From Neelides folsomi (taxonomy: Eukaryota; Arthropoda; Collembola; Neelipleona; Neelidae), in assembly GCA_034687125.1 (NCBI GenBank), contig JAQGBZ010000118.1, forward strand, positions 62,001-126,000: a DNA stretch of 64,000 nt. Reading direction: 5' to 3'. Shown here one piece after another: positions 28,701-43,144 of the stretch; the first letter of the stretch is position 1, and each line of letters starts with the position of its first letter. A program made the position numbers and the translations under genes. Below the pieces are notes generated by a model. The model did not search any database and was not told the origin of the DNA. It saw nothing but the letters and a program-made list of their open reading frames with translations.

Positions 28701-28779
28701 GAAGGAACCAAAAGAAAAGTTTCCATCATTGGTCTACAACCCGCGGCAATTGCTTTACTTTTGCGACGACCCTTTGGAA

Positions 28780-29030
28780 AAAATGGATTTAAATTGTTAA
28801 ATAGCCAAAATGAAAGGTTTCAAACATTTATTTCTGCCAGAAGGAATTATTAAATATTAATAATACTATTGGGAAAGGAAATATCCATTATATATAAATA
28901 TTTATAAATAGTGTTAGTTACATATTGCACTATAGCATAGTAATACTAATATCGGTATGTATCTGAACGTACACTATGTAGATATTCTTGGTATTGAGCA
29001 TATTTAATACAGTATGTAAAATCAAAATTT
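28780..29030. repeat. AT-rich island
   Basis: AT-rich patch with short TATA and TACAT-like words. No coding content. Confidence 0.45.
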
Positions 29031-29659
29031 GAAATGAATTTCTCCCTATAATTACACATGTGGGGTGGAAATAACTAAGTTGTTTACACAGAGTTGAGAG
29101 TTCTGTGAGGGAATAATTAAAGGTGAGATTTTGCTGGGTAATTGAATTTCCAAGGAGAGCATTTCTCCTCAAAGGGAGTGAAAAGAGGTGATTAGTTTTT
29201 TCCCATCCAGCTCGCACTGAATCTCCTCGATTACAATTTACGAGTAATGAGGCGTCTGGAGAAAAAGCAAATAGGAGTGAAGGCGTGAGCTTGGAAGAGA
29301 TTCACTTCTCTGTGTTTCATCTTGGAAATCAATTAGGCGGGCCAAGTGGGATCCTCCTCCAACGACCCTCAAATCTCTTTCAATTTCCTTCCTAAATGCC
29401 ACCTTCGTCTCCACTGGTTTGAATCCTTCAGGGGCCACAGCGTCGTGCCTTAGCACATGCTGCTTGCGGCAATCAGATCCGACTACAGATTAAAGGAAAT
29501 AGAGGAATGAATGAGATCGGTCGCTGTAAGACTCTTATCTGGACTAGTTGACTCACAGGTAAAATCGGAATTAGGTATGACAAGGACATTGGCGGATGTG
29601 TTGATCATAAAGGATTAAAAGTGGAAAACGAGCAAGTTGTCGGTTCTATCAAATAATCC

Positions 29660-30090
29660 TTGTCCTTATTGTTAACAATATAAGAATATTTAAAAGGAAT
29701 TAATACTTATATCATATCCTTCATATTATTAAGCGCATATTTACTACAAGTATGATACAATGTAACATAATTCCAATAGCTGAAAGCACATATGCTATAC
29801 TAGCTGATAGCTTGCAAGTAGTATGATAAAATTTTTCTTCGTATTTTTACCTAGTTTATATGAATTCATGAATCCCTACAAATTTAGGTAGTATTTATTT
29901 TCAAGTTCTTACAAGGAATATGAAAAAAGGTAAGTCCAATACAATTCATACTAATATACATACCATGTACATATATACTATACTACCTAATATTATATGG
30001 TACTAATATATATATTGTATAAATTATTGTACATATTATATACAGTAGTAGTTAAATAAAAATAAGTAAAAAATATTTTAAGTATGTATA
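29660..30090. repeat. AT-rich island with TATA/TACAT words
   Basis: Dense in words such as TACATATATAC and GTATGATA. It resembles the islands near 33.7, 36.0, 36.6 and 48.8 kb. Confidence 0.5.
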
Positions 30091-32597
30091 ATGGACCGAG
30101 AATGAATCAATTCAAATTTTGCTCATTATGCATTTTTGAGAGTTGATTTGACATGGTTGGTTATGGAGCCTCCCCGCCGCGGAATCTGCCCATGAAGGAA
30201 CCTCCGACTTTGACCAAAAACCAGTTTATTTTAATAACAACTTCTTACTTCTTGCATATTTCATATCCCAATGATTTCCCTTTATTTCTCGATGAATGCA
30301 AAATGAGATGGGGCGAAATGGAAGGAGAAATAGTATGTAAAGGATATTATTTGTATGGTCCTTAAGGTCTCTTCTCAATTGGAAGGCATGTGGGACTTGG
30401 TTTCATTTGGACTTTCAAAAACATCAAAGATTCCTTGGAGTCTCAATTAATTATTTATAACCTGGAAACTCTCTCATTTCAAAGCCTCTTTTAACGAGAA
30501 ATTCACTCAACGCTCAAAGATTCATTTTAATTAACAAGTTGAGAGATTAACAAAGACTACTTCTGTTATGGATTCTTATCCTTTCCATTTCAAAGTACTT
30601 TCATTGTGTATTTTACCTATTAAGTACTTCCATGTCCACGAGTATACATTACATAATAGTGAGCACAATGGATAACAAAGTATTTATGTTTAATACTGTT
30701 TATAGCTAAATACAATAGTAATTTATATTCGCGCAAGAGAAGACTAAGGACAGGAATTTGAAAGTAGCGTATTCCAGAATTCATTTGACTTCTTCATTTA
30801 TATTTATTGCTCAGCATGTCTTTGAGGAAATTGGGGAATTGTCCTGAGAGAGCTCACAAAACACTGAAGAAAGAGATGAGCGTTGTTTGATATATTAATT
30901 AACCGATTTTCTCATCACCTTCGGCCCTGGAAGTGGCGGAAAGCTGGAAAAATGAGAATTAAAAAAAGATATGTCCATTTGTTTTCCCCCCAAGCCGGTT
31001 GAAATATTTACACTGATGGTCCTCCTCCTTGGATCGAAAGAGAGTGACGAGGAGAGTGATGATTGACGATGATGATGAAACCACAGGAGCGGAGGAGGCA
31101 AATAAACACCTTTATTTTCCCACCACCTTCCACTTCCTCTGCCTGAGAGTAGGGATGAGGGGGGTTGTATATGACATTATATGGTAGTCTAAAGATGTTA
31201 CGAGGAGTTTGTGAGAAGTTTCATTTCTCAACCTACTTAATAGGAAAAGTGGGTTGAGTCGGCCCGGGAATTTCCAGCTTAATGAAGAAGTCTGTGTTTC
31301 GTAGAGAGGAAACATCCAGTTCTTGAAATGTAAAATGAAATGAGATCTCTCTTGTTTGTTGTGAGTTGTCAGAAGGAGGAGAATTAGCATATGTTCTCCT
31401 CGCCGCAACGACTCAACTTCTCTGACTCTCCCAATATAACAAACTGAAGAATTCTTATCAATTCCTCCGTCCTCTTGAACTCACCATTAACGATTACATG
31501 CTGTTTCATTACCAAATGTCTTCATCTCCAGAACCTAAAAGTAAATCGAGTTTGTTCATTCACTCCCCTACCTTTCATGTATCTGGGACGCATTTTGGAA
31601 TCTGGATGGGAATTGTATGTACATACATGGTTGTTTGAGTCCAGAATCGTATAAGAATGCAAGCTGGAAAATGTTATTATTGTGTCAAGCATTTCATTAA
31701 GTGTAGCACTGGCGGAGCGACGAGTTGGATGTAAATAAGGAGAAAAAAGATAATATTTATTTATGTTTCTCAATTTTTATGATCCGGCAGCATTTGTTAG
31801 AGTGAGATGGCTGAGAAAAATGTCTCGTAATGCAGAAGGACATTACTCGTAATAATAAATATGTGGGGAATCGAGGGTTGTGGAAGAAAGCTCCATTTCT
31901 CCTCTTATCTCCACCAGGGCCCTGACGGCCCCATCCGTTTTTTCCAGGCCCTTATTTGATAAATGACCACGTCTCGCAAATTCCCTGTCAGCCCCACCAC
32001 GACGGAGAGCCACCCTCCACTTTCCCAAAGGCTTTCTTCCCTCACCCAATCCAGCTCCTAATGCTATCAGTTCCTCAGTCTCCCAATGTCTGGGATAAAT
32101 TTTCACTTCTCTTTAAATGTTGGAAGGGCGATTAGAAGGCTGAAGATAACCAGGGTGAATATTCATTGTTGCTCCTCAGGGGATAATTCCACGGGTGGCT
32201 GGAAAACTCATCATTAGCTATGAAGGAAAAAACCCTGGCGAAACGAGGAATTTAAATGTTTACCTCGGAGCTCGTCAAAAGTTCCGGTTGAAGAGATTCC
32301 CTTAATTAATTTGAAAGTCAAAAGACCTCTGCGCTCCAACAACGACTCTTCCCACCTTGGTGCTCAGCGTGGTTTACTGGCATATCTCGAGGTGGCATAG
32401 GTCATGTCGATGGTGTGGGAGAACAAGAAGATAAATAGAAATTTGGGAGAAGGAAGGAAAACATGGGGAGTGCAATGTGGCGAATATTTATCCAGCAGCT
32501 TGAAGGAGGATGAAAAGCCCTTCGGAGAAATCCCAAGGAAAACACGGCAGCCCTCGCCCGACTTGGGAGAGTGGTGGGGAAGTCGAAAGGAGAAAAC

Positions 32598-32610
32598 CAC
32601 ACACACACAC
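32598..32610 (+). repeat. Short CA microsatellite
   Basis: Six and a half CA units. Confidence 0.8.
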
Positions 32611-33047
32611 CTTTATTATTATCAACACGGGCAGGTCGGATCGTCCATTAGATACACTTAAGTGGGAAAATGTATACAAGGTATTTCGATCTTCTTTTGT
32701 TTATCGACTCCTTTTATTCCGACCCTTCAAGGGGAATTATAGATAGAATAATAGTGATGGAAAATTGACTCGGCGTAAATCCACCATTTCTCTCCGTTTT
32801 CTCCATTTATTCCAAGAATTTGAGAAAGCCGAACAAAATAAGTTTTTTACTTGACAAACTCCAAGGATCCCAATTATTCTTGACAAAACGACTCAAACGA
32901 ATTTCTTCCACGTTGCACACATCTATCTGACTTGATCTTACATTTTCATTTTTGCCAGAGGGATGTGGAAAGTCCAACATTGGGAACAACTAAAATGCTG
33001 ACGGATTTGGGGGTTATAAATGAATAAGTTTTCACTTTGAGTGAAAT

Positions 33048-33067
33048 GATTCATCTCGAGATGAATC
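33048..33067. repeat. 20-bp perfect palindrome
   Basis: GATTCATCTCGAGATGAATC is identical to its own reverse complement over all 20 bases. A perfect palindrome of this length is not expected by chance in a window this size. It could be a dimeric protein-binding site. Confidence 0.95.
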
Positions 33068-33599
33068 GATGGGCAGTAAAAGAGGAAAACTACGATCCGC
33101 CTTTCCCATCAAAAGAAACACATTAAAATGAGAAAACATTGGGAATATTTTTACGACGGAGTCTTGAATTTTCCCTCTCTCCGCTCCGCCACGTTCATCA
33201 TTTTCCTCCTTTACGACCGCGGAATTTTTACGGACGGAAATGAACATTGTGTAAAAGTCATAATAGTCGAGGTCTTCCCTCATTTTTTAACTGCTTATGA
33301 CTAATTTCCTCATGTTCTTTATCTCTTTTTTATTTTACCAGGTTGCACATGAATGGCATATCAAGTTCACTAAACTCACCAAATATAATCCTAATATTCA
33401 TAAACCCTTTTTCATGGCCCATGAAGGATTTGAGAGACGAAGGTAAAATTACTAATTAGAAATAACATAACTAATTAGGAATATCCAATATCACACCAAC
33501 AAGATCCCATATTGTTATTGTTCATTGAAAGTATTAAAAGATTTTTTAAATTTTCCCAGGGGATCATTCATCTAACCATAAGTATGAGCTAAGGTTCAA

Positions 33600-33910
33600 T
33601 AAAATACTTCAACAAGAAAGCTACATAGAGATGAATTGACATAGGTAATAAATTTATTAGTATTGAGTTTCAACCAAACTTTAAAAATGTTATAATTTAC
33701 AACTTATGTAAGTACACACATAAACATGAATATGACACCAATAAAAATCTTCTACCTTACTACCTATGTATCTATATAAATAATACTTATAAATACAATA
33801 CATAAAATATAACTAACTAAACTGATATACCAATATATACCTATAAGGCCAAATACACATACATATATGGTATTTGTATTACGTATATCTCTATTTGCAT
33901 AATATATTTA
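33600..33910. repeat. AT-rich island containing ATACCTAT
   Basis: AT-rich patch; the word ATACCTAT at 33837-33844 recurs in other islands. Confidence 0.5.
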
Positions 33911-35899
33911 TTAAGCCGACACAAATAAATGTTGATGACTCGCGAAGAAACTGAAAGTGAAGAATGTCCAAGGCGAGTTTGAGTTCGGGTAAATTGAACT
34001 TGTGCCGATGTGTCGAGTGATGATTGGAATGGAAATGTTTTAACTGCAGGGAGCTATTTGATCTTCCTAATCGTCCCTTCAGGACTGGCGAGTGAGAAGA
34101 ACCAGAGGACACATTTTATTTATTTTCTCTCCCAATGAATGGGAGACATGTGGGAGCTGGAAAAAAAGTTCATCGTCTCGAGAGGTCCCTTCGTCTTCCG
34201 ACGACAACTTGGATTTCCCGCATTCCCCTCGACGTGTCTCGTAATTGGAAGTAAATGAGTTCCCGCATTGAAACCACCGCGGCACAGGCGGGGAAAGCTC
34301 TCGAGCCTCATTTGCAATAGCAGAAAAATTGAAGCAACTCGGGAGTTCCTTAAACGAAGATTTATGGTCACTTTAAATGAATAATAATATTTATGGAAGA
34401 AGCTCAGACCACACACTCCTCCCTCTACATCATACCCGAATTCTCGATGGGAAACGGGGCATTTAGGAGAGGGAAATGTCAACATGGGATTCCAGATTCC
34501 AAACACGGGTGGACCAATATAACCACATTTGAATGTATCCTTCCTTCTCAATGGAAAACACGCCGCATCCTCAATCACTTAATTTCACGGAGAGTCAGCA
34601 AATTAATTTCCTTTAACGACTCTCCTTTCAACTCTCCCAATTAGCCCTCGGAGTAGAAAAAATGGAACATTCCGAACTTTTTCATACTTTGACCCAAATT
34701 GGTTTAATCCACTTTACCCTTTTTAAATTAGTAATGAGAGAGGATGAGATGGGATGAATGAGATTGAATCAATCCCAAGTTCTTAAGAGCTATATTGATA
34801 TATTCTTCAATTATGTATACCTTTGTGAATAATGGAATTGGATGACTTTTCCTATTTTTATACAAGTCCTTATTGTTTATTATACCTAAGAACATAATTA
34901 GTTTCTTAACTAGGTATGTTGAAGGATAGGAAGTTGTGGGATGTGAAGACAACATTGGGTTGTAAGTCTTGTAAGGGTTTAACAGATTAAAAAAGGAAGA
35001 ACTGAGGCGGTGTGAGACTCGCGGAGTTTCCACTCATGAGTCTTAACAAGACTGTCAGTCAATCGACAATGGTCTTGACTCTTGCTCCGGCTCTGTCATT
35101 GTCATATCATTAAGATCGTCTCCGAGAAGGGTTCGGAACCATTTCTCTCCTCTGCTCAGCCTAATGGACCTTGAAGTAATGAGAGATGGCAATCAGTCAA
35201 AATCATTTCGACCTGCGTTGAGAGATCCAAAGGACTGAATGGGTCTTTTAAAACATATTCCAAAGGTGATTAAGAGGAATTCCACGCAAGTCAGCCAGAA
35301 CCGCAAGAGCAAACCGCAGTTTATTTTTATCTTGAAAATCCATCCCTACGCGCCGGAAAGGTCACATTGTCATTTCCACTTTGTTCACTTTATGCACGGA
35401 GTTATGTTTTGGGAAATGTCGAAGGGATCATTTACACTTTCCACCAGACCTAGCGACCTGAGAGATTGACCAAATTGAATAGCAAATTCCTCATCCGCTC
35501 AGAATGTCAAATGAACTTTTTTCAATTCAATTTCCATTCCAGATGAGTTGAAAATTGGAGAAAGAGGAAAGGCAAAGATGAGCCATTTAGTAAACATGAA
35601 ATGATTCCTTCAACATCTATTTAAAAATCGAGTGAGCTGAAGCGCGTATTTCGATCTTATTAACTCCATTTCCAAAGAGATGAATTTATCTGGATACCCT
35701 GAGAAGAATATGAAATGAGACGATCAAGAGATCCTTCACGAGATCTCGAGAGTGTCAAGAGCTCTCATTTCTTCAAAGTAAGGGCGGACCGGAGAGTTGG
35801 AACATCCAACGACCTTGAAGAAACGGCGACCAGGATCAAACATCCTTAAACTCATCGGACATCCCAACGATTTATCCATTACCTTATGATTTTCATGTT

Positions 35900-36170
35900 A
35901 AAACAGCGAACATAATGTATTTATACCATAGTATGGTAGTATATATAATATGTAGATATTTATACATTCTTGTATAGATACTTACATTTAGTTATAAAGC
36001 TATATCTGTAGTTACTACATCTATATTAAATGTAAGTATTATACCTATTATTTATTACTCGAGTAAATATTCAAGAATTTTATACTTTGTTCTTCATAAT
36101 AACTAACAAAAACATATACCTTTACCACTAGCATTTTACATTAAAGATGTAGCGTTGTTGTAATGATTTC
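35900..36170. repeat. AT-rich island containing ATACCTAT
   Basis: ATACCTAT lies at 36041-36048 among TATATA-like words. Confidence 0.5.
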
Positions 36171-36399
36171 TATCAATGTTTTTTAAAAGAAAGGTTTGTA
36201 AATTGAATTCTCCGATGCGTTTGGAATATCCAAATCTCCCCTTTGTCTCAAATTACATTTGGATGATTCGTGAAGATTCGCCAATATTGTGTCATCGGCA
36301 CAGTGGGGGAACTGTAAGGAATCATCATCATCGCAGCTTGTTCTTTGCTCCACACAAACTTCATCTTCCATCTCCTCACATAGCCCATTTTTGAATCTC

Positions 36400-36830
36400 T
36401 ACCACCTACCTACAATATATCTATATAATTATATTGGATATTTCACATTTCCAATCTCATCTCAGATATCAAATTTCAAACATGTGGAAAGCTTTGCAAA
36501 TACAACCAATATCCAATTTGATCAATAATAACACACAATAAGAAAATATAAAGTAGTAGAAAGATATGACTACTACTTAAGGTATACATACATATGTGTA
36601 TAAGTAGTTGTATTATATCTATTAATAGTGCACGTATGTACAGATAATATAGGTATAATACATATGTACTATACTTCAGTTACAATTATTTTATGTTTTA
36701 TATCTATCTGTATGTACAGATATTTATACAATACCTAAGTATATTATCTTGTATAATAATATTACATTTAGATTATTATTAAAAGTTTTTTCATGAGAAA
36801 TACGGCGTGTCATACATATGTTATGTAGTG
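36400..36830. repeat. AT-rich island
   Basis: Rich in ATACATA, CATATGT and GTATGTAC-like words. It ends near 36830, where moderate-GC sequence resumes. Confidence 0.5.
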
Positions 36831-38879
36831 AGTGAAAAGTTTTTGAATTTTTCTGGATTCAACGAAGCCTGGTAAGTTTGGTTGAAGTTGATAAAAGGGT
36901 TGATGGCGGGAGGCGGGTGAGATTGGACACCTGGACCATTCAATGTCCGAAGGATGCTCCACTTGGTTACATTACAACATAAGGTACATATACTTAGGTA
37001 TATATCCATATAATCCCCACGGAACCCGTTGCGGTTTCCATTTGTCAGGGAAGAATAGTCGCGCTCAACCGAGAGCATAATTATTACCGATGCATAAAAG
37101 TGGAGAGTGAGTGATGGTGTGCACAATGAGCCCTCCACTTCCACACAGACAACTCCCGGGTAGAATGGGAAAAAACCCTCTTCGATTAGACGACTCTCTA
37201 ATGATCACGCAGCGGAGGCCCTGTAGGAAATTGATTGTCGTCCTTCCAACCCACTGAACCAATTCCACTTCGCCACCTTTTTCCCTCAACGTCAAAAATG
37301 GGTCCGAGAAAATGTAACTTTGGATCATTTCATTTGTTTCATTTGAATGGAAAATAATAATAAAAACATTTCTTCTCTTGTCAAATTGAATTTATTTCAA
37401 ATTCCAAAAGGAAAAGTTATTGAATGAACTTTAAGGTTGGGAGTTAATACTAAAAGAGGAATGAATAATTTTGAGTATTAATTAACTCTTTGGGCATGAA
37501 GTAGAGTTGAATTAATTGGGACGTTAATGGTAAAATAAGAGTGTATGTTTTGCCGATTCAACGAGTTGGATTATTTAAATGAGACCTACATGGGGGCGAG
37601 GAATAAATGAATTTAAAATAATTGAATTTCCAAAATCCCTACGTTATCATTTCCAAACGGGTTTATTTACGAGGAGTTTCATTTCACTAGTAATTATTCC
37701 ACTCGAAGTAATATTGAGGGTTTTATTGGCGGAATGGGCTAAGGATTTTCCCATTTACTCCTCTAAGAAGGAGACGGAAAGTTTGTTATTTTCTCGTGAA
37801 AGTCGAGGGAAGTTTGGGAAGTCTCTGAGGACGTCGGAGAGTCCGAAGTCGGTCCAAGGCCCTCCAATAGAGAAGAATGGGGGAATTACATGAACCGACC
37901 CGATGGGGCCTGCGAAAACATCCACAAGACTCCGAAACAACTGGCGAAGGAGAAAATCAATTCTTTCCACTGTTCTCATAAAATTCTTCACCCGGTTCTT
38001 CAGAGATTTATTCCATTTTATTCTCCATTAGATATAGTCCATACTGTTTCCATCCCATGGGAATCCTACCAACTCAATGTTTTATTTATGTTTTTTAATT
38101 GATCGACCAAACATTTAAAGGTAAATAATGATAAATTTTAATTGGATAAGTAGCATAATTAATATTGCGTCTGAGTGGTCCAATTAGTCATTTAGAGTGA
38201 AGAATGGTTCGCAAAATAACATTTTGCGTTAAAATATCAGCGAGCTTCTTTGTATTTACACAATGATGGAATTTGATAGTTTGAAAAGTGTTTTATTTTC
38301 CTCGTCTCTTGGAGCTCAATGGGGTTGGAAAGTGAAGTTTTCTCTGTTTGCAAATTATGAATTCTAATTTCCGGATCGCAGTTATGAGTTATTTGCCGAA
38401 TGATAATTGCTCAATAAATAGAGTTGATTTAGCATGGATTGACTTGGAGAGTTGTTTGTTCAAGTTGGGTTGAGGACGTTCATTTGGGCTTCATTTCCTC
38501 TTTCCTCGAGGAGGAAGCAAACAAGGAAAGGGGTCTTTGAAGACTTGAACAACTCGCGGTTCCCCCGTCGCTCCCTGCGGTCAGAGGAGCAATTAAATCT
38601 CCTTCCCGGTCCCTCTCCCTAATTATACCGAATAATGAGAAGCACCCGAGTGTTTGACAATCGATGACTCTCCACCCCTTCACGTACTTCAACAATCCAA
38701 GACGTCGAGACCCTTCAGCTCCAATTCCCAATCAGCCGGAAAATCCACGCACCACAAATCTCAAACATGCGGGAATTATTAGTCGGGTCCATGAGAGGAC
38801 AATGAGTCGCCTCATGGATCTGACAAACCTATTTAAAGGAAAGAACCATCTTAAGTCATCTTATCCAACGCTAAAAATA

Positions 38880-39340
38880 TACTTTTTTCAACTTTTTACC
38901 ACTCAATAATATCGTTTTGTTATACCTATATATTTTGTATAACCTTATAACGCACAACGGAAGAATAAGTATTATTCAAACTTTTATTATTATTATGTTA
39001 TAATCCTATATCACTCATCGTTAGAACATTTGAAATTCTTTGGAAAGAACTCCAAAATACTCAACAATATTTGGATTAATATTTAAAAAGGTCGACGATG
39101 TTTAGAATTTTGGACATTATGAATTTATATAAAATCTCATCATCTTTTAAACTTTTCTAAGAAATTTTTCTTTTAAAATATATCTTACAAACATAAAGTT
39201 ATTTGTCGAATAAATTTATAATTTTTTTATGAAATCCAATTTAGTGTATATTTCCAATAACTTCAAAATGGGAAAGAGGAATCGAAAAGGAAAAATAAAT
39301 AAGGAATAAAAAGATATATATGTATTAAATATATTTTAAA
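38880..39340. repeat. AT-rich island containing ATACCTAT
   Basis: ATACCTAT lies at 38922-38929. No coding content. Confidence 0.5.
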
Positions 39341-42029
39341 CTTCAATGACCTCATCTCCCAACATGTTTTCCTCATTAGCGGGTAAAGTGAAGTGGATGG
39401 AATTATTTTGCTCCAGTTCATCCCTATGCTTTCTCCTTTTGTCAAACGTCATCCAAGTTCCCTTCGGCGCTCAATTCCCCTTTCTCCTTCGGTGTAACGA
39501 GGAGGGGAATAAAGAGCAGAAGACTGTAAATATTCCCAACTCCCGCTTTATTAAAACTCTCACAATCGGAGCTGGCACAAGGACTCTCCTATCTCCAACA
39601 ATAACAAACATGGGGCAGAGCACGGTGGGACAACTATTAATACATATTCAGAATCCCCACGCATTGTCAGTAATATAATGAGGTGATGTATGGAGATATT
39701 CATGACGCTCGTAGGAGCTCTGATTATCACAGGCACTTTCAAACTCCGGGAGAATCGGGAGGAGAAAAGGAGAGAAAGTTTGGGATTAGATACTTAAAAG
39801 TTGTTGGGTCCTCGTTCACGTCTTCGTCGCTCGCGGGGCAAGGCCTTTTATCCTCCCTTTAAAATATACTATTATTTTATTCCTCATGATCAAGGTGGAG
39901 TTTTAAAGAGAATTCCGAGTCATCCTGTGGGACGTGCTTTTGAAACCTCCAGGAATGTTGAGGACACACATTCATAATCACGTCGTTTATTCCCAGTGAG
40001 TGAGGAGTCATTACGTCGCTCTTGAGCTCCTCGACAAAATCCCTCCTGAGTCACGGAGGAACTCAAAGAGAGACCCAAATGCGTGGAAGTCATAATTCCT
40101 CTTTGTTTACCCTCAAACGAGGAAATTGTTTCACAATTAATAATAATCATTACATTTATGTATGCAATATATGTAATTTCACCTTTTCTCGTGCCAATTG
40201 CAAATTTACATTTAATCCTCTCTCTGGAGGATGTCATTAATTTCGACTATTTACATTTCCCCCATTAATCTTACTTACTTTACCATAACTAGTCCAGAGC
40301 TGAGTAAAAGTAGAAATTTAATGGACCATATGTTTCCTATCGCACAATGTCATCATACTTTACTTAATTTCCAACATTACGCTTAGTCTAATGATATGAG
40401 TGTACAAATACATACGACGTTGTAAAAAGGACGCTGAGGAATCATTCGCCAATTGTTTTTTATAAAAGTTGAAGAAGGGGGCGCCTTGGATTTTCCCGGA
40501 TCTTTTGTCCAATTTTGGAAAGAGATGAATGTGGTTTTTGAATTTCTCCTCATCCTCCACCTCGACAGAGTGGAAATACATAAAATATTCTTGGGCGAAA
40601 TTGCGGGATTACGCTCCCCATCCTTCGAGAGACCGCAGAATTGAACAAAATTCACGACCCATTTCACACTCAGAGTCTCCGACTCCAACACATTTTCTCA
40701 TTCTGAACAAACGGTTTTTCCTCGGCCTAAACTCATTCCTCACACATGGAAATCTGATCCTTGACAAATGTCCAAAAGCGTTTGCCCATCTTCTGGCTAC
40801 AATTCCCCGTCTGGTCCCCCCATCCTTCACTTTGATGGATCGCTGTTCCACTATTAATCCTTCCTCATCTCCTTATGGACTCAACTTCCATCTCTCCCGA
40901 TTCCCCTCATTGTGGAAGGTCGAGAGTGACGTTCTTATTAAAACTCCTTCGATCGGTGGGCCCATGGGCTTGCCCATCTGTTCTATCACTCGTGTCGGAA
41001 GTGTGGGTTAAGGGATTGTTTAAGGGCTCATCTTTTCACATGGTCGCGGGGAAGTGGAGCTGATCGATTTTCTTCTCGTCATTTCGCCCATTACTTCCTC
41101 GCAAGATGACATCTCCGTGGAGCTTCTCCCAAGCCAACTGATGCTTAATGAGCGGGCTAACGAATTTCCCTCCAATTTCCCAACCAAATTTCCATTTCGT
41201 CTCAAGGCCCATAAATCCCCTAAATGGAATCTGATGGCTTCTCCAACGATCCGATCAAACTTGGGGAATGATACAGTTTTCACTTTGAGTCACAAGGTGG
41301 GCCATTGCCGGTGAACCTAATGGGCTGACCAATTAAAATTAGTCCCTGGCTCTCAATTTTCCATTTAATCTCAAGGCGGCTTTTATTCCCTCGAGTTGGA
41401 TAATTGAGAACTGGGCCGTGCGGACCTCCTTCATTTGACAAAGTGGAAGTCGAGTGGAAGTCTTCAGAACACCCTCGAGCGAAATAATAGGAAACAGATT
41501 AAACTCAAATCTCGTCCTTTAATCCTCCCAAACTTTCCTCCAATTTTAAATGACTCAGTTGAAGTTTAATTCTCTCCCAAATCCCCCGACTTTCTCCCTC
41601 ATGTGAGGGTCGGAAGAAGTCTCCTCATTACACAACTTCCTTCTTTAAACCCCCGTGACAAATGAATAGACAAAAGGAGATAAATCCCCAACATCCCCGA
41701 TGTCCTGATGATAAAAACATTTTGATTTCCGCCCATCCACGTGAGGAATTGACATTTCTTGGGAAAAGGGAAAGGGGGAATCGAATTCCATCTCCAATTT
41801 CCTCATAATCCATCAAGCTCAAAACCAGTTGACATATTTCCAAAAACGTTTCCAAACATTTGGAAGGGCAACTGTTCAATTCAAGGCCTCTGCTCAAAAC
41901 TGTAAATTCTTTCCTACATTATGCCCGGAATTGCAACATTTTTCCCTATCTCACTCCCCTTGGTTTTTATGCAAATTTCCTTCGCTTATCTCCTCCAGTT
42001 GGCTATTTGAACTCAATGGGCCAAGTTAG

Positions 42030-42280
42030 AGATTAAATTACTATGTTCAACATTCTGATCAACTGCGTGTGTGTGGACGAGTTGTTATTTAGGTTTTAAA
42101 CTTTAAGAATGTAAATAATTACATAGAGGGAAAGTTCATTGATTCCGCGAAGAAGCTCTCATTCAAATAAAATATGAATTCACCTTTAAAGCGTATACAA
42201 GATTTAGAACAAGTACCATATTTGAACATAATATAAGTGTAATATATGGTACATAGTTTGCTATAAGTATTTTAATGCAC
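42030..42280. repeat. AT-rich island
   Basis: AT-rich patch with TATGGTACATA-like words between two moderate-GC blocks. Confidence 0.4.
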
Positions 42281-43121
42281 AGTGTATTTTGGATTGGGAG
42301 CAATGCTCGTTTTAGCCAGGGAGATAAGAACCGTGAAGAGGTCAGGAGATAAATAGGAATTCTTTTGAGTGTCGAAGCCGCGTGAGTTGATAATCAAATC
42401 CGAATATTAAGAGCCCAATGAGAATCAGGGCTGATAGAGGAGATGTTTTAAACCGGGTTTAAATGAGTTCCAAATCCCTGGCAACAATGAAGGAATTGTA
42501 TGAGTGTAAGTTGAGTCTTCCTCGACCCGCCGTATCCTTGTCGAACAATGGAGAAGAGAACAAAAGGAGGTTTTAGGATTTCTCTTTCTTTTGGCCGCCG
42601 CCGTCCTTCTTGGGCTACGAGGCAAAGTGGCTAATAGATTTCCTACACTAATAACCCCATTTGAAGCGAGCCATTAGTGCAGAGAAACAGGCATTAATGG
42701 ATCCTCTTTTTACTCGCACCTGCTTACAATCTTCACATACAGACGGATCCATTTATTCCCTTTTGAGCCCATTTACGCACCCAATGCTCATTGGAGAGAG
42801 TGACGGAGAGAGGAATGTATAAATTCGGAGTCAAGTTACCCGGGCAAATTCGCCCCATTACTCTCAGCGCCGTCCCCTTAAATAAATCGAAAAAAAAAGA
42901 TAAGAACCGACGGCCGCTCTCAACATTCCTAATCTCCTCATAGTGAAATGGAGATGGACCATTGGGGACTCCATGGCCAGACATTGGGTGGGTCTTAAGT
43001 GTGCATTTAGCCCACTCGACCAAAGGTGGAATTATGGGTGAGTTATGAAGGGCCGGACACCTGATGAAGGGGTGACGGGGAATCTCCTTGTTTACCCCAC
43101 TAATAGATTTCAAGGGGGAGG

Positions 43122-43144
43122 ATAATAATAATAATAATAATAAT
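43122..43144 (+). repeat. ATA/TAA trinucleotide microsatellite
   Basis: Uninterrupted trinucleotide repeat of about 7.7 units. Confidence 0.9.

Noticed and set aside
34120-34578. 152-codon minus-strand frame
   Set aside because: No recognisable domain, no splice context, and overlapping frames on the other strand.
40529-41011. 160-codon plus-strand frame
   Set aside because: Ser/Pro/Leu-rich random-looking sequence starting at ATG by chance; other frames are open in the same place.
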